Source: JBCCZC01 sp039188505 (GTDB lineage Bacteria > Pseudomonadota > Gammaproteobacteria > Xanthomonadales > SZUA-38). From it: a stretch of 5,823 nucleotides of DNA. Shown here in pieces: positions 5,607 through 5,823 of the stretch (within the stretch, counting starts at the first letter, position 1; every line of letters starts with the position of its first letter). The notes beneath the pieces were generated by a model. The model was not told the origin of the DNA. It was given only the letters and a program-made list of their open reading frames with translations, and did not search any database. The stretch is taken from NCBI GenBank assembly GCA_039188505.1, contig JBCCZC010000381.1:1-5823 (forward strand), given 5' to 3'. The position numbers and the translations under genes were made by a program.

Positions 5607-5823
5607 ACGTCCGTCGCCTCCTTGCCCTGTTCGGACTGCTGCTCTCGGGCGGCGCCATGGCCCAGGTCGAGCTGCCGCTCGACACCAACGTCCGCTTCGA
5701 CGTCGGACCCGTTGCATCGGAGCAGGAAACGCTCGTCTTCCAGGGGCTCTTCTTCCGTACGCCGCCGAACACGGCGCGCTTCTCCATGGAGGTCTTCGAC
5801 GCGTCCGGCTTTTCCGGCGTGAC
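5603..5823 (+). CDS. Secreted protein of unknown function, N-terminal 73 residues (runs off right edge)
   Basis: The frame starts at ATG 5603, overlapping the previous stop (ATGA), and stays open to the window end. The N-terminus is a classical Sec signal peptide: Arg4-Arg5, the hydrophobic stretch LLALFGLLLSGG, and a signal peptidase I site AMA-Q after Ala20. The visible mature part (from QVELPLDTNVRFDVG) is rich in Val, Phe and Thr with alternating polarity, suggesting beta structure, and has no cysteine in the part seen. No family is recognised from 73 residues. Tight coupling to the histidine-rich gene suggests the two products act together in the periplasm or at the cell surface. Confidence 0.8.
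   Translation, partial: MNVRRLLALFGLLLSGGAMAQVELPLDTNVRFDVGPVASEQETLVFQGLFFRTPPNTARFSMEVFDASGFSGV

Overview
The window is GC-rich (about two-thirds G+C by eye) bacterial chromosome with ordinary housekeeping genes. The best clue to the host is a gene closely resembling the long, membrane-bound glycerol-3-phosphate acyltransferase PlsB, which is typical of Gammaproteobacteria. The other genes (a DUF938 methyltransferase and a free-methionine-(R)-sulfoxide reductase) fit a free-living gammaproteobacterium. No species can be named from this sequence alone.

Layout. Positions 1-1423 (minus strand) hold the N-terminal 474 codons of plsB, which runs off the left edge. Positions 1424-1872 form a 449-base divergent intergenic region with two copies of a roughly 198-base-period repeat; each copy contains four consecutive inverted repeats. 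From 1873 to 4918 five closely spaced plus-strand genes follow: a sulfotransferase-family gene broken by one in-frame TAA, a class IV PLP aminotransferase overlapping its end by 20 bases, an 80-residue lipoprotein, a DUF938 methyltransferase joined to it by a TGATG overlap, and the reductase msrC. Positions 4919-5267 hold no recognisable gene but have some inverted repeats. From 5268 to the right edge, two exported proteins are joined by an ATGA overlap: a histidine-rich 112-residue protein and the start of a second secreted protein.

How the parts relate. plsB catalyses the first acylation step of phospholipid synthesis and is transcribed away from the rest. The sulfotransferase/aminotransferase pair looks like a translationally coupled unit whose first member is now interrupted. 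The lipoprotein, methyltransferase and reductase follow at short spacing and may share a transcript, but I see no common pathway. The last two genes probably form a separate unit with its own ribosome binding site and acting in the envelope.

The most interesting items are the duplicated hairpin element, whose copies differ in a way that keeps one stem paired, and the single nonsense codon in an otherwise intact sulfotransferase frame. I see no mobile element, CRISPR array, tRNA or rRNA, and no clear evidence of a new multi-gene system.
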